A stretch of DNA of 64,000 bases from Acidobacteriota bacterium (GTDB lineage: Bacteria; Acidobacteriota; Blastocatellia; Pyrinomonadales; Pyrinomonadaceae), in NCBI GenBank assembly GCA_003223025.1, contig QHXR01000016.1, positions 65,365-129,364 of the forward strand, given 5' to 3'. This document shows, piece after piece, positions 8,386-16,891 of the stretch (position 1 is the stretch's first letter; each line of letters opens with the position of its first letter). A model generated the notes under the pieces. That model had not been told where the DNA came from. It worked only from the letters and a program-made list of their open reading frames with translations, and ran no database searches. Made by a program: the position numbers and the translations under genes.

Positions 8386-9402
8386 TTACACCGGAGGAGC
8401 AATCGCCCGTACGACTCGTCCGTCAGATTGGGTATAAGCGAAAGATTGCCCCGTCGGATCGAACGCCAGTGAGATCACAGAACCGCTCGTATTCTCATAA
8501 GAAAGCACCCGGCCGTTCGAGATACTCCAGAAAATAAGCGCGCCGGCGTCGGAGCCGGTATGGTAACCCGCGGCGAGAAGTTTGCCGTTGGGTGAAAATG
8601 CGATCGATGGAAAATCGAAGGCTGTGTTAACGGCAAACGTTCGGACGAGAGCTCCGGTTGATGCGTTCCAAAGTTTTACCGCGTGATCTGTCGGAACCGC
8701 TCCGGCTATATATTGACCGTCGGGCGAATACGCGATTGAACGAACTTCAAAACTCGGGATCTCATAAAGCAAAGTGCCGCTGATCGAGCTGCGAACGCGC
8801 ACTCCGTTGATATCTCCGGTCGCAATCCGCTGACCGTCCGGCGAAAATGCTACATCCTTTACTCTCGATAACACTCCCGTCTCAGGATCGGAATTCAAGA
8901 TCGATATGACCTGCGTAAGATCCGGAACGTGCCAGATGTTTGTTTCGCGATCGAACTCACCCGAGGTCGCGACATATTGTCCGTCAGTCGAAAGACTCAC
9001 GCTTTGTGTACCGTTCGTGTGATCCCCTACGAGCATCAACCGGTTTCCGGCCCCGACATTCCAGATGCTAAGAGACAGCGACGCTCCGCCGTGTCCGACA
9101 CCGGTAATCAAATACTGATCGTCGAGTGTGAATACGAGATCGTTCACAGCGTTATGTCTGCCTGTAAATTGGCGAATAAGACTACCGTCCGCCGCGTTGA
9201 GTAGATCCGAAGTGTTGCTGTCTTCACGACCAAGCGCGAGCATCGATCCACTGTGCGAAAAGACGACGTGAGTATATGGATCTACTTCGGCTTTTTGCCA
9301 GATAACTTTCGTTTGGGCTGGGAGGTTCGGGAGGTGGACAAGAAAGAAAAAGCTTATGACGGAAGCGATTGAGGTTAGCTTCCCGGAAGAAAAGCGCTGC
9401 AT
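8386..9402 (-). CDS. secreted WD40-repeat protein
   Basis: A 338-residue protein with a signal peptide (hydrophobic residues about 12-27, then L-P-A-Q) and a WD40-type beta-propeller. Repeats are seen as F-S-P-D-G-Q or Y-S-P-D-G-Q-Y-I-A cores, each followed by V-K-L-W or similar; at least six blades can be counted by eye. Such propellers are binding platforms and carry no catalytic motif. Start ATG 9402 has a strong AGGAGG site 9-10 nt upstream. Monocistronic in appearance; the ligand is unknown. Confidence 0.85.
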   Translation of the reverse strand: MQRFSSGKLTSIASVISFFFLVHLPNLPAQTKVIWQKAEVDPYTHVVFSHSGSMLALGREDSNTSDLLNAADGSLIRQFTGRHNAVNDLVFTLDDQYLITGVGHGGASLSLSIWNVGAGNRLMLVGDHTNGTQSVSLSTDGQYVATSGEFDRETNIWHVPDLTQVISILNSDPETGVLSRVKDVAFSPDGQRIATGDINGVRVRSSISGTLLYEIPSFEVRSIAYSPDGQYIAGAVPTDHAVKLWNASTGALVRTFAVNTAFDFPSIAFSPNGKLLAAGYHTGSDAGALIFWSISNGRVLSYENTSGSVISLAFDPTGQSFAYTQSDGRVVRAIAPPV

Positions 9403-9496
9403 GGCAAAGACCTCCTGCTGTTCGAAAAGATTTCAGAAATCCGGTGTCTGAAATTGCAGCAAAATTTATGCCTTGCTCGGGGTCGGATGTGTTGTG

Positions 9497-10378
9497 TCAG
9501 AAGAGTATGGACGGCATGAACGCACCGCGCGGCTCCTGATAAACTCCGCGGCTCATCAGCGTGAGTGGCTGCACGACTCGGAGTCCGTTCTCCAAACACC
9601 ATCGCATCAGATCACCGTTCCGTGTCGGCAGTAAAAATCCCGCGCCTGAGAACTCATTCGCCGATCCGAGTAGCGCCTTTATTTCCTCGTTCGACTCTCC
9701 TACGGAATGGCCAAAAAATCCGGTGCCCGTCGAGTATCCGGAGATCCGGCCGTCGTGTTCGACGACCCTTGCCGAACCTTGCGTGATCGCACCCGCGACT
9801 TCGTTATGCCGGTTGTGTCCGTGCACTTTCACGCATAATGCGTCGACGCTCGGAAGGTCATCCGAGTTCATCTCTCGCACCTTATAGCCGTCGATCTTGA
9901 TTCCGAGCGCAGGTCCGTTGATATTGGACAGAGGTTCGACGGTGTTGAATCCGAGTTTTGTGTAAAGAGACAACGAGCGATTGTGAAATGCGGCCTGGAC
10001 CAGACGGACGGAGAGAAATCCATTCTCATCCGCGTGGTTTAGAACATCAGTCATCAAAGCTCGGCCGATCGACGAATTTTGAACATTCGGATCCACCGTG
10101 ATCGGACCCACGCCCGCGACCGCATCGCTTTTCCAAAGGAAGTTGCTGCCGACCGGCCGCCCGTTCTCTTCAGCGACGACGTTATAAACACCGGGAACGG
10201 AGAGAAGCATTGTGATCAGTCCAGTGGCGACTTCCGGTGAAGGAAAATCGGGCGGAAAATTGTGGGCCTTCGAAATTGCTCCGAATGCGTCGAAGCAAAT
10301 TCTCCCAAGCTCGTTCGTTTCATCGATTCGTCCCGGACGAAGTTTCAATTCAGTGGCGGTCGCTCTTTTTGTTTGCAT
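9497..10378 (-). CDS. GNAT acetyltransferase with second, YitH-like domain
   Basis: A 293-residue protein. The N-terminal half is a GNAT acetyl-CoA-dependent acetyltransferase with the motif A/B run V-D-P-N-V-Q-N-S-S-I-G-R-A-L and N-R-S-L-S-L-Y-T-K-L-G-F. The C-terminal half (from about residue 165, R-E-M-N-S-D-D-L) looks like the second acetyltransferase-like domain of YitH-type proteins. Acceptor substrate unknown. Start ATG 10378 is supported by a GGAAGGAA site. The gene lies downstream of, and in the same direction as, the 10510-11067 gene, but a terminator separates them. Confidence 0.85.
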   Translation of the reverse strand: MQTKRATATELKLRPGRIDETNELGRICFDAFGAISKAHNFPPDFPSPEVATGLITMLLSVPGVYNVVAEENGRPVGSNFLWKSDAVAGVGPITVDPNVQNSSIGRALMTDVLNHADENGFLSVRLVQAAFHNRSLSLYTKLGFNTVEPLSNINGPALGIKIDGYKVREMNSDDLPSVDALCVKVHGHNRHNEVAGAITQGSARVVEHDGRISGYSTGTGFFGHSVGESNEEIKALLGSANEFSGAGFLLPTRNGDLMRWCLENGLRVVQPLTLMSRGVYQEPRGAFMPSILF

Positions 10379-10437
10379 GATATTCCTTCCTCATTTACCA
10401 ACGCGGAAAACGATTCTCGGAAGTGTCACGCTGAAAC

Positions 10438-10470
10438 AAAAAAAGGGCCCTCTCCTTTCGGAAAGGGCCT
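10438..10470 (-). terminator. Rho-independent terminator
   Basis: On the minus strand, arms 10461-10469 and 10446-10454 form a 9-bp stem (one G-T pair) with a short loop, followed by a run of seven T residues (10438-10444). It ends transcription of the 10510-11067 gene before the GNAT gene. Confidence 0.85.
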
Positions 10471-10509
10471 CTCCCCCTTGTTCGTTTGTGGGAGTTTCGT
10501 CAACCTACA

Positions 10510-11067
10510 TTAGTAACGCTGAACATTCAGGATCGAACCGAGTATCGATCCGAGGATGTTTGCTACGCCGTTGTTGTTCGTGCCGTACTGGTTGCGACTG
10601 TTGTAGCCGTCCTGATATCCGCGTTCAAAACCCTGGCGGAAGTAGTACTGGTACTGGCTCCGATCAACATAACTCTGGTAACCGTAGCTACCCGAACGAT
10701 AGACGCTCGAACCGCCCCAATTCAAACCGACTCGACGATTTCGATCCGTACGTCCGGCTTGCAATCCCTGACGATAGCCTTCCTGCACGGCACGTCTCAA
10801 AAGATCCGCTCCACGCTGGTCGGTGTTGTACCAGCTGCCGTTGCGATTGACGCGATAGCGAGCCTGAACGGTATTCAGTCGCTGACGTTCGAGGCGGAGT
10901 CGCTCCTGCTCAAGCTTCAGACGCTGCTTCTCCATTTTCTGCTGCTGCTTGATTGCCTGAGCATTATTGCGTCCCCAACTCTGTGCTTTCACATCACTCA
11001 CGCCGGCCATCAAGGCCAGGCCAAGTGCACCAACTCCGATGATATTTTTCAAATTAAACGATCTCAT
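10510..11067 (-). CDS. secreted protein with coiled coil and Gly-Tyr-rich YxxGxxxG repeats
   Basis: A 185-residue protein with a signal peptide cleaved near V-K-A-Q29. Residues about 35-70 are a charged Arg/Lys/Glu/Gln helix, strongly coiled-coil-like. The second half has two copies of a G-Y-x2-G-x3-G-x2-D-x3-R unit (E-G-Y-R-Q-G-L-Q-A-G and R-G-Y-Q-D-G-Y) amid Tyr/Ser/Asn-rich sequence. This composition suggests a periplasmic structural or surface-associated protein. I do not recognise a named family. Start ATG 11067 has a GGAGA site, and a terminator follows the gene, so it is a single-gene transcript. Confidence 0.75.
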   Translation of the reverse strand: MRSFNLKNIIGVGALGLALMAGVSDVKAQSWGRNNAQAIKQQQKMEKQRLKLEQERLRLERQRLNTVQARYRVNRNGSWYNTDQRGADLLRRAVQEGYRQGLQAGRTDRNRRVGLNWGGSSVYRSGSYGYQSYVDRSQYQYYFRQGFERGYQDGYNSRNQYGTNNNGVANILGSILGSILNVQRY

Positions 11068-11277
11068 GTTCTGTCTCCTTCCCTGTTTCGTGTCTCATGC
11101 AGCCCGGGTAATTCCGATGCTGTCGAGATCGTAATTGCATTGGCCGTGCCATAGAGGCAAATCCCTGTCTTTAGTGTGACTTAGGCGAATTGAGCCCTTC
11201 CGCGCGTCACGCAAGTTGCACGATATGGTGTAAAAAAGACAGCGGCTTCGCCTCGTGTCATCGTGCTAAATTAAGAT

Positions 11278-11733
11278 ATGGCTAAACAGAGCGCCGGTCT
11301 TCTGCTCTATCGAACAACGAACGGATTTCTCGAGGTCTTTCTTGTGCATTCGGGCGGGCCGTTCTGGAAGAACAAGGACGAAGGCGCGTGGTCGATACCG
11401 AAGGGCGAGTTCGCACTCGAGTTGCCGCTCGAAGCCGCCAAGCGAGAGCTAAAAGAGGAGACGGGATTCGCCGTCGACGGACCGTTCGTTGAGCTCTCGC
11501 CGATAAAACAGAAGGGTGGAAAATGGGTCTACGCGTGGGCGGTGGAAGCGGACGTCGATCCGTCGAAACTCAAGAGCAATACATTTACCATGACATTCCC
11601 GTCCGGTGGCACAAAGGAGTTTCCCGAGGTAGATCGAGCGGACTGGTTCTCGATCGAGGAAGCAAAACAGAAGATCCTCGAAGCCCAGGTGAAGTTGGTA
11701 GACGAGCTGGCAGCAAAGGTGGGCGGTAATTAA
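11278..11733 (+). CDS. NUDIX hydrolase
   Basis: NUDIX-fold pyrophosphohydrolase of 151 residues. The box is present as P-K-G-E-F ... R-E-L-K-E-E-T-G-F, with the Mg-binding E-E pair, but the spacing from the first Gly to the second half is one residue shorter than GX5EX7REUXEEXGU. The C-terminal F-P-E-V-D-R-A-D-W-F is typical of small NTP pyrophosphohydrolases of this subgroup. Substrate not predictable. No ribosome site is seen; TAAATT lies 5 nt upstream of the ATG, a possible leaderless arrangement. Confidence 0.88.
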   Translation: MAKQSAGLLLYRTTNGFLEVFLVHSGGPFWKNKDEGAWSIPKGEFALELPLEAAKRELKEETGFAVDGPFVELSPIKQKGGKWVYAWAVEADVDPSKLKSNTFTMTFPSGGTKEFPEVDRADWFSIEEAKQKILEAQVKLVDELAAKVGGN

Positions 11734-11818
11734 TTTTTATTTCTCTGCTTGAGGTCAGGTGGAACCTCATGCAATATATCCCGAACAAAATCGTTTGAAG
11801 TTTCTGGAGGATCAACCC

Positions 11819-12019
11819 ATGAGTTTGCGAAGCATATCTGATATTGCCGGTGAGTATGGCCTGACTGTCGAGTCGAATGACGATCCCACGTTCCGCATCT
11901 TCAAAGGAGTCAACCAAATATTTTCCGGAGACGAAGACGCCGCACGAGTCTATCTCGCCGATTACGAAAAAGATCGCCCGGGATTATTTGAAGGCAGTAT
12001 CATCGGCTACCGGGAATAA
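11819..12019 (+). CDS. hypothetical small protein
   Basis: A 66-residue acidic protein of unknown family: residues 1-20 look helical (S-L-R-S-I-S-D-I-A-G-E-Y), and the rest has a beta pattern with F-R-I-F-K-G and an acidic helix D-E-D-A-A-R-V-Y-L. The ATG at 11819 is chosen over an upstream GTG at 11759 because a strong GGAGG lies 8 nt before it. Downstream of, and in the same direction as, the NUDIX gene (85 bp gap). Converges on the SRAP gene. Confidence 0.75.
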   Translation: MSLRSISDIAGEYGLTVESNDDPTFRIFKGVNQIFSGDEDAARVYLADYEKDRPGLFEGSIIGYRE

Positions 12020-12026
12020 CCGTCTG

Positions 12027-12668
12027 TTAAAACAAACTTCCCTGCGCCAAATCCAGCTTCTCCGGTTCATCCAACTTTTTGACGTGCGTCTCTTCATTCG
12101 TGAGCGGGGACGTCATACGCCGGAGCTCGTCGAAAGGCGTTTCCGGGTCGAGCCATCGTCCGTAGTCATACTTATGAATTACCACCGGCATCCGGCCCTT
12201 CTCGTGGATCGGTTTTACGACATCATTCGCCAGGGTTGTGATGATCGCACCGCACCTTCTGGTCTCGCCCTTGACCTCACAGTCGCGTGCAATGCCACCA
12301 AAGGCGAAGAGCGGTTCGTCAAATGTGAATAAGTGTCGCTGCTTCACGCAATTCCATTCAAAAAATCCCGTCGCCGGTATCAGTACCCGATCAGTCTTGA
12401 ACGCGCCCGCAAACATCCGGACTTTTGAGATAGTTTCAGCTTTCGCGTTGATCGCTCTTCGTGGAATACCTCTATTGTCTTTATCCTCTATAGTCCACCA
12501 AATATCTTCGGGTCTATTTTCATTGTTGATCGAAGTGATCCACTCCCCCGGAAATACTTCTTCGCGCATTTTGTATCCGTGAATGTCGAAGTAGTCGAGC
12601 CCGTCGATCAAATTGAAATGTTTGATGACGTCGTCCTTTAACGATTTCAGAATGTAGCGGCCGCACAT
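12027..12668 (-). CDS. SRAP-domain protein (SOS response-associated, YedK/HMCES family)
   Basis: A 213-residue SRAP protein, the family that caps abasic sites in single-stranded DNA by a thiazolidine link through the N-terminal cysteine. Key residues are visible: M-C2-G-R-Y (catalytic Cys after Met removal), the I-N-A-K-A-E-T loop, Glu in G-F-F-E-W and His in I-H-E-K-G-R-M-P. Start ATG 12668 is fixed by the need for Cys2. There is no ribosome site; TATTCT lies 6 nt upstream of the ATG. No LexA box is evident by eye. Confidence 0.93.
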   Translation of the reverse strand: MCGRYILKSLKDDVIKHFNLIDGLDYFDIHGYKMREEVFPGEWITSINNENRPEDIWWTIEDKDNRGIPRRAINAKAETISKVRMFAGAFKTDRVLIPATGFFEWNCVKQRHLFTFDEPLFAFGGIARDCEVKGETRRCGAIITTLANDVVKPIHEKGRMPVVIHKYDYGRWLDPETPFDELRRMTSPLTNEETHVKKLDEPEKLDLAQGSLF

Positions 12669-12845
12669 GCGGAAAGAATATCACGAGGAATGGAACCGGA
12701 AGGCGAAGGCAGAATCTAGAAGTACAAGCCGCTCCTTGTTGACCCCCCCTGACAACTGTTTTTGGAACATCGCTTGCTAAAGCACTACCGTCACGAATGA
12801 GTGAACGATTTTCATTCAAATTTTACGAACAAAGGGAGGGTTGCA

Positions 12846-12962
12846 ATGAATAACTTACTACGAGGTGGACTGGCTGGTGCTGCGGCTTATAAATTCGGCG
12901 GCGGCATTTTGTCGACGATACTTATCTTCGTGCTTATTTTCTGGCTGCTTGGGAAATGCTAA
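12846..12962 (+). CDS. 38-residue single-span membrane peptide
   Basis: A small gene: 38 residues beginning M-N-N-L-L-R-G-G, with Ala/Gly-rich residues 8-20 and a hydrophobic segment at residues 21-36 (I-L-S-T-I-L-I-F-V-L-I-F-W-L-L-G) before K-C. A near-ideal GGGAGGG ribosome site lies 5-6 nt before the ATG, the strongest argument that it is translated. It is followed within 20 bp by a strong hairpin. It may be a small membrane regulator or a toxin-like peptide; no antitoxin is evident. Function unknown. Confidence 0.7.
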   Translation: MNNLLRGGLAGAAAYKFGGGILSTILIFVLIFWLLGKC

Positions 12963-12978
12963 TTACATAAAAAAGTTT

Positions 12979-13031
12979 GAAGTCCCATGTCTCCGGTGCC
13001 GGGTTTCCTCGGACGAGAAACATGGGACTTC
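12979..13031. other. strong hairpin after the small membrane peptide gene
   Basis: Arms 12979-12990 (gaagtcccatgt) and 13020-13031 are perfect 12-bp reverse complements. The 29-nt interior contains a further ccgggtttcctcgg mini-stem. There is no T-run after it, so it is not a standard intrinsic terminator; it could protect the mRNA 3' end or be a small structured RNA. Confidence 0.6.
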
Positions 13032-13182
13032 CGCTATTAGACAGATCCTGCCTCGATTTTCACTAATAAATTAGACCTTTTTCCGCAATTCATCGTCTAA
13101 ACGACTGAATGCGAATGATTTCGTATTTGGGTTGGCATTATTGCAGTAAGATTCTCGTGCAGATCGGTCCTAACACGAGTGG

Positions 13183-13761
13183 ATGTTGAAAGAACTGACT
13201 GATGAAAAGCTTGTCGAGCTCGCCGTTTCGAAAGATCCGGACGCTTTCGGCGAGATCATGAAGAGATGGGAGCGAAAGATCTTCGCTCTGTGCTTCGGTA
13301 TGCTCGGGCGGGAGGACGACGCACGCGACGCCGCACAGGAAACGTTTATCGCGGCATTCCGAAACATCTCCAACTTTCGCGGCGAAGCCAAGGTCTCATC
13401 CTGGCTCCATCGGATCGCGGTCAATCAGTGTCTTACGACGAAGCGCCGTGCGAAGACACGTTCGGAGGAATTTCTCGATGACGACGGCGGCGAAAGTGAA
13501 CGGGTTTTTGTTACACCGGCTCATCGTTCACCGGCGAACACGACGGAAGCGACCGAGCGATTGATCATCGTTCGCCAGGCCGTCAGTTCCCTTCCCGTCG
13601 ATCTTCGGCAAGTGATCGTGATGAAGGAATTTGAAGAGATGACGTTTCAGGAGATCTCTGAAACTTTGGAACTGCCGTTAAGCACGGTGAAGAGCCGCGT
13701 GTACACAGCTCTGCGGCAATTGAGAATGAAGCTCGAACGGCTCCCGATGGAGATCGGTTAA
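13183..13761 (+). CDS. ECF-type RNA polymerase sigma factor
   Basis: Sigma-70 family, extracytoplasmic-function sigma factor of 192 residues. Region 2 is clear (A-F-G-E-I-M-K-R-W-E-R-K-I-F, D-A-A-Q-E-T-F-I-A-A-F, F-R-G-E-A-K-V-S-S-W-L-H-R-I-A-V-N). After an acidic linker comes region 4 (S-S-L-P-V-D-L-R-Q-V-I-V-M-K-E and L-P-L-S-T-V-K-S-R-V-Y-T-A-L-R-Q-L). It resembles the RpoE/SigW-like groups. The gene is followed after 4 bp by a zinc anti-sigma gene and then a Spy-like gene, so it probably controls an envelope-stress response. Confidence 0.94.
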   Translation: MLKELTDEKLVELAVSKDPDAFGEIMKRWERKIFALCFGMLGREDDARDAAQETFIAAFRNISNFRGEAKVSSWLHRIAVNQCLTTKRRAKTRSEEFLDDDGGESERVFVTPAHRSPANTTEATERLIIVRQAVSSLPVDLRQVIVMKEFEEMTFQEISETLELPLSTVKSRVYTALRQLRMKLERLPMEIG

Positions 13762-13765
13762 AGCG

Positions 13766-14485
13766 ATGAAAAACGCGAACATTTCAGAATGTAAATTCTC
13801 AGCCGACATGGTGTCGTACATGTACGGCGAGCTCTCGGAGTCCGAAGGCTCGGCGTTGGAACTCCACCTTGTTGATTGCGCTGAGTGCGTCGACGAATTC
13901 GCCGCGGTGTCGAGCGCTCGATACGAGGTCTACGACTGGAAACATATTGAATTCGATCCGCTCGAGACTCCGCGATTTGAAGTTTCATACGACGATGCCG
14001 TAGTACCGTCATGGAGCGATAAGCTCCGGGCGGTGTTCGCTCAAAGCTGGGCTGTGCCGGCGTTTTCGTTCGCGGCGCTCGCGATCGTTTCGGTCCTCGT
14101 CATTGGGCTGGCGTGGATGCGATCCGGCGACGAAGAGATCATTGCAGAGAACCCGCCATCGCAAACCGTAGCCGTTCCGGCGAAGGATGTAGTGAAGGAC
14201 GAGCCGGAGAGCCTCCCGACCGTTGGTCCTCGAATCGAGGTAACGGATCAAAAGCCGATCGTGGCGACCGCTGCAAAAACGAAAGCGTCGTTGCCGAAAC
14301 CGCATGTCGCTCCAAAGATTCGGGAAGTACCGGCCACGACAGCAGTCAGCGTGAAAGGATTGGATCCTAAGCAGGCTACGGCGAAGAACGAAGTTAAGGC
14401 TGCTCCAACTCTCAATGCTTTCGACGACGAAGAAGATACCTCTTTGAGGCTTGCGGAATTATTTGAAGATCTTGGTACGAGATAA
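13766..14485 (+). CDS. membrane anti-sigma factor with zinc-binding ZAS motif
   Basis: A 239-residue protein. The cytoplasmic N-terminus carries the anti-sigma zinc motif H34-x3-C38-x2-C41. One transmembrane segment lies at about residues 94-114 (W-A-V-P-A-F-S-F-A-A-L-A-I-V-S-V), followed by a long Pro/Lys/Thr/Val-rich periplasmic tail without a recognised sensor domain. It should hold the ECF sigma of the preceding gene at the membrane until released. The 4-bp spacing from the sigma gene implies co-translation. Confidence 0.88.
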   Translation: MKNANISECKFSADMVSYMYGELSESEGSALELHLVDCAECVDEFAAVSSARYEVYDWKHIEFDPLETPRFEVSYDDAVVPSWSDKLRAVFAQSWAVPAFSFAALAIVSVLVIGLAWMRSGDEEIIAENPPSQTVAVPAKDVVKDEPESLPTVGPRIEVTDQKPIVATAAKTKASLPKPHVAPKIREVPATTAVSVKGLDPKQATAKNEVKAAPTLNAFDDEEDTSLRLAELFEDLGTR

Positions 14486-14495
14486 AGAACTAGCC

Positions 14496-15056
14496 ATGAC
14501 ATACATAAGATTTCTCTTATTTGTATTGATCGCGTCGGCGATGAGCTCGACTGCGCTACACGCTCAGGACGGCCCGCCTCCGGGTGACGGACCACGGGAT
14601 GAGCGAGGTGAAGATCGTCCGAATTTGCTCGCCGAACTCGGTCTTTCACCCGAGCAGATTCAGCAGATCCGCCACATGAATCAGGAGCGCCGGCCAACGA
14701 TGAACCAGGCACAGCGTCGAATGCACGAAGCTAATCGGGCGCTCGATATGGCGATCTATCGTGACACGGTCAGTGATGAGGAATTCCAGACTCGCTTGAA
14801 AGAAGTGCAGGCTGCACAATCCGATCTCGTGCGATTGCGATTCGAGAATGAACTGTCGGTTCGACGGATTCTCACTGCGGAGCAGCTCGTTCGATTCCGT
14901 GATATCCGACGACGCTTCGAAGAGCAGCGCGAAAATGACATGCGCGAACGCCGTCAAAAGCGTCGAATGGGACGTGAAGGTCCCGGGATGCGCGGCGATC
15001 ATCCGGATCATCCACCGCTAAAAGGTGATCGTCCTCCTCAAAAAGATCAGGATTGA
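14496..15056 (+). CDS. Spy/CpxP-like periplasmic protein
   Basis: A protein of 186 residues with a signal peptide ending near A-L-H-A-Q. The mature part is a long charged alpha-helical region starting L-G-L-S-P-E-Q-I-Q-Q-I, with a second L-T-A-E-Q-L-V-R-F near the end; these are LTxxQ-type repeats of the Spy/CpxP fold. The tail is rich in Pro, Asp, His and Arg and might bind metal. Family members are periplasmic chaperones or stress sensors, which fits the third place in a sigma/anti-sigma operon. Start ATG 14496 is chosen so that the signal peptide begins the protein; 10 bp after the anti-sigma stop. Confidence 0.8.
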   Translation: MTYIRFLLFVLIASAMSSTALHAQDGPPPGDGPRDERGEDRPNLLAELGLSPEQIQQIRHMNQERRPTMNQAQRRMHEANRALDMAIYRDTVSDEEFQTRLKEVQAAQSDLVRLRFENELSVRRILTAEQLVRFRDIRRRFEEQRENDMRERRQKRRMGREGPGMRGDHPDHPPLKGDRPPQKDQD

Positions 15057-15082
15057 TTCCTTTGATTTCCCCCAGACCCCCA

Positions 15083-15117
15083 CGGCCGGTTCAGCAATGA
15101 ACCGGCCGTTTGCTTTT
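15083..15117 (+). terminator. Rho-independent terminator of the sigma operon
   Basis: An 11-bp perfect stem (15083-15093 with 15098-15108, cggccggttca) closes a 4-nt gcaa loop, followed by a T-rich tail (tttgctttt). It ends the sigma/anti-sigma/Spy-like operon. Confidence 0.9.
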
Positions 15118-15183
15118 GGCGTTTTTTGCGGTTCGTTGTACCCTTTATCAAATCCCAAGCTTGCTAGTGTTTTGGCCTTCTGA

Positions 15184-15954
15184 ATGAATCCATTTGCAAA
15201 ATTTGTTGATGAACTTCAGGAAGTAAGTCTGCTTCTCTGGGGCGTCGTCTCGGGACTCTTCCGACCTCATCGATATCCTGGCGAGATCATAAGGCAGATG
15301 GATCTGATCGGCGTAGGATCTCTGCCGATCGTGCTTCTGACCGGTTTCTTTACGGGCGGCGTACTCGTTCTTCAGACATTCCCAACTCTGCAGTATTACG
15401 GTATTCATAACGAGTCTGGGCGGTCGGTCGCAACATCGCTCGTGAGAGAGCTCGGTCCGGTGCTGACGGCTCTCATGGTTTCGGGCCGTATCGGCTCCGC
15501 GATCTCGGCCGAGTTGGGTTCGATGGTAGTCTCGCAGCAGATCGACGCGATGCGTGCGCTCGGAAGCGATCCGCTGAAAAAGCTCGTCACTCCACGCCTG
15601 ATCGCGCTTGTCATCATGCTTCCGCTATTGACCGTCGCCGCCGACGTATTCGGAATAATCGGGGGCGGAACCGTCGCTTCGTATATCTTCGATCAGGACG
15701 TGAACGTGTTCCTGACATCGGTACGGCACGGGGTCACGACCGAAGACGTGCTTGGCGGTATCATAAAACCCGTCTTCTTTGGATTGATCATTGGCGGGAT
15801 CGCCTGTCACAAGGGACTGAGCACAACCGGCGGAACCGTCGGGGTGGGCCGCTCGACCATTAACGCTGTCGTGCTGTCGTCGATCTGGGTCATCATCTTC
15901 GACTTTTTCCTTGCTAAAGCAATTCAATCGGTTTTCGGAGTGGGCGTAATTTAG
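15184..15954 (+). CDS. mlaE: MlaE-family ABC transporter permease
   Basis: Inner-membrane permease (256 residues) of an MCE/Mla-type lipid transporter that moves phospholipids between inner and outer membranes. It shows about five hydrophobic spans and the signature region [24 protein letters not shown], then the M-R-A-L-G-S-D-P coupling helix. First of three genes with the ATPase (20-bp gap) and the MCE protein (11-bp gap). MlaB and MlaC partners are not present nearby. Confidence 0.93.
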   Translation: MNPFAKFVDELQEVSLLLWGVVSGLFRPHRYPGEIIRQMDLIGVGSLPIVLLTGFFTGGVLVLQTFPTLQYYGIHNESGRSVATSLVRELGPVLTALMVSGRIGSAISAELGSMVVSQQIDAMRALGSDPLKKLVTPRLIALVIMLPLLTVAADVFGIIGGGTVASYIFDQDVNVFLTSVRHGVTTEDVLGGIIKPVFFGLIIGGIACHKGLSTTGGTVGVGRSTINAVVLSSIWVIIFDFFLAKAIQSVFGVGVI

Positions 15955-15974
15955 CAGCGATAGTTTCGAGCTTT

Positions 15975-16880
15975 ATGGTTTCGTCAGCAGACATCGACAT
16001 ACTCGACAACCTCGAAGAGCACCTCGAGCCCACCGATCTGGAGGACGCGGTCGATCGTCCGGAGCGCACTTTATCGGCGATCGAGTTCCGGGACGTCCAT
16101 CTTGCATTCGACGATAAGGTAGTTCTCGATGGCGTGAGCTTCACCGTGCGGCGTGGCGAAACGAAACTAATTCTCGGCCGGAGCGGCGGCGGAAAATCTA
16201 CTACGATCCGCCTGATACTCGGACTATTGAAACCGGACTCGGGACGAATCCTCATCGATGGCGAAGACATCACGGACTACACTGAAGAAGAGATGATGGA
16301 TGTCCGCCGGAAGATCGGGATGGTGTTCCAGGAAGGCGCTCTGTTCGATTCCTTGTCGGTTTATGAGAACGTCGCATACAGACTTCGTGAGCAAGGCGTC
16401 ATCGATGAGGAAGAGGTCGAGCAGGAAGTAAGACGGATGCTCCGCTTCGTCGATCTGGAAGAAGCGATAGACAAAATGCCTGACGAGCTTTCGGGCGGGA
16501 TGCGACGTCGCGTGGGAATCGCACGTGCACTCGTCGGCGATCCGGAGATCGTACTCTTCGATGAGCCGACTGCCGGACTCGATCCTCCGACTGCCCGCAC
16601 GATCTGTCAGCTCGCGATAAAGCTGCGCGATCTTCAGGACGTGTCGTCGATCTTTGTGACGCACGAGATGAACAATCTTAAATTTCTTTCATCCGAGTAC
16701 GCGACCGTAGACCGGGACGGCCAGGTTATTTATGAGAAGGAAGGCGAGAAGCTTTGTTTGATAAATACGGAAGTGCTAATGTTTCGTGATGGAAAGATAA
16801 TCTTCAGCGGTTCCGACGAGCGTCTTCGAGCCTCCGACGACGAGTATATCCAGACATTTATTCACGGGCATAAGCCGTAG
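15975..16880 (+). CDS. mlaF: MlaF-family ABC transporter ATP-binding protein
   Basis: ATPase of the MCE transporter, 301 residues. Walker A is G-R-S-G-G-G-K-S-T, the signature is [10 protein letters not shown], and Walker B is [12 protein letters not shown], followed by the switch His in V-T-H-E-M. An extra N-terminal stretch of about 30 acidic residues precedes the usual start of the domain, and a C-terminal extension of about 40 residues follows it. Start ATG 15975 gives the full frame; a shorter start would drop the acidic leader. Confidence 0.94.
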   Translation: MVSSADIDILDNLEEHLEPTDLEDAVDRPERTLSAIEFRDVHLAFDDKVVLDGVSFTVRRGETKLILGRSGGGKSTTIRLILGLLKPDSGRILIDGEDITDYTEEEMMDVRRKIGMVFQEGALFDSLSVYENVAYRLREQGVIDEEEVEQEVRRMLRFVDLEEAIDKMPDELSGGMRRRVGIARALVGDPEIVLFDEPTAGLDPPTARTICQLAIKLRDLQDVSSIFVTHEMNNLKFLSSEYATVDRDGQVIYEKEGEKLCLINTEVLMFRDGKIIFSGSDERLRASDDEYIQTFIHGHKP

Positions 16881-16891
16881 TCACGATTATT

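Noticed and set aside
12979-13031. Intrinsic terminator after the 38-aa peptide gene
   Set aside because: Strong stem but no T-run follows in either direction, so I list it as a hairpin only.
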